Positions 58,692 to 58,955 of a stretch of DNA of 58,955 nt are shown one piece after another. The position numbers and the translations under genes are program-made. Under the pieces are notes generated by a model. It was not told the DNA's origin. It did no database searches and worked only from the letters and a program-made list of their open reading frames with translations. This DNA comes from Brumimicrobium aurantiacum (lineage in GTDB: Bacteria > Bacteroidota > Bacteroidia > Flavobacteriales_D > Crocinitomicaceae): the NCBI RefSeq assembly GCF_003402975.1, contig NZ_QURB01000004.1, positions 1 to 58,955 on the forward strand. Reading direction: 5' to 3'. Position 1 is the first letter of the stretch, and the number at the start of each line of letters is the position of its first letter.

Positions 58692-58955
58692 CAGGATTAC
58701 AGATCCTTTGGGGTCCTAATTCCGAATAAAAAACACACCGCATCGTTCCTCTGCGGCTATTTTTTGATTCAACAATTTCCTCACTTGAAAACCAGTTTTC
58801 AGATGCTGAAATAAAGTAATGATGCAGGATTATAGATCCTTGTAGATCCGAATTCCGAATAAAAAACACACCGCATCGTTCCTCTGCGGCTATTTTTTGA
58901 TTCAACAATTTCCTCACTTGAAAACCAGTTTTCAGATGCTGAAATAAAGTAATGA
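58692..58955. repeat. 133-base tandem direct repeat, cut by window end
   Basis: Unit 1 is 58692-58824, unit 2 is 58825-58955 (131 of 133 bases visible). The segment 58718-58822 is identical to 58851-58955; the first 26 bases of each unit differ slightly (CAGGATTACAGATCC versus CAGGATTATAGATCC). Each unit holds a CCGCA/TGCGG hairpin followed by a T run and a TGAAAAC/GTTTTCA dyad. A minus-strand open frame through it (58648-58917) is a by-product of the repeat and not a credible gene. The array may continue to the right. Confidence 0.9.

Noticed and set aside
58648-58917. Minus-strand open frame of 89 codons across the terminal repeat
   Set aside because: It exists because the 133-base repeat happens to be stop-free in different frames in the two units; its two halves are translations of the same repeat and it has no start context or family likeness.

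Overview
The window looks like a chromosomal segment of a low-GC Bacteroidota bacterium, most likely order Flavobacteriales. The placement within the order is uncertain; a Crocinitomicaceae-like lineage is only a guess. The evidence is: promoters of the Bacteroidota type (TTG, about 19 bases, TAnnTTTG), no Shine-Dalgarno sequences, type IX secretion (T9SS) C-terminal sorting domains, TonB-dependent receptors, PorE-like and PPIase families typical of the phylum, and a fused E1 alpha/beta 2-oxoacid dehydrogenase.

Layout. 1-840: the 5' end of a 16S rRNA gene on the minus strand with three tandem rRNA promoters. 887-8722: a BlaI/M56-peptidase regulatory pair, tRNA methylthiotransferase mtaB, a small operon (nitroreductase, unknown membrane protein, outer-membrane barrel), and a BtuFCD-like ABC importer on the minus strand. 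9654-14992: a canonical promoter and a cobalamin riboswitch drive a tight four-gene plus-strand operon: a T9SS-exported DUF4465 protein, a BtuB-type receptor, a BtuG-like beta-propeller lipoprotein and a second T9SS-exported surface protein. With the adjacent BtuFCD-like genes this forms a complete vitamin B12 capture and import locus and is the most interesting system in the window. 15077-20411: a PorE-like OmpA protein, an MscS channel, a CPBP protease and a TPR protein.

20564-29613: amino-acid catabolism (pruA, glutamate dehydrogenase, ornithine aminotransferase) interleaved with a divisome FtsB-like gene, guaD, grpE-dnaJ and yaaA. An unusual 167-residue stand-alone protein resembling the N-terminal domain of alanine dehydrogenase/transhydrogenase follows glutamate dehydrogenase. 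29697-42647: mixed housekeeping genes, namely a DoxDA fusion, old yellow enzyme, VF530 protein flanked by an inverted repeat, AAA ATPase, HTH regulator, hydrolase, DbpA-like helicase, glycosyltransferase, UMF1-type MFS protein and the E1 fusion.

42650-47160 is a plastic accessory island: three copies of a 40-base leader-like repeat, two copies of an 86-base repeat, a YoeB-type toxin-antitoxin pair, two tandem paralogous lipoproteins with broken copies at the edges, and an orphan T9SS sorting domain. 47162-58634 returns to core genes: an NhaC antiporter, guaB, a three-gene periplasmic foldase operon, a MoxR ATPase and a large TonB-dependent receptor. The window ends inside a 133-base tandem direct repeat.
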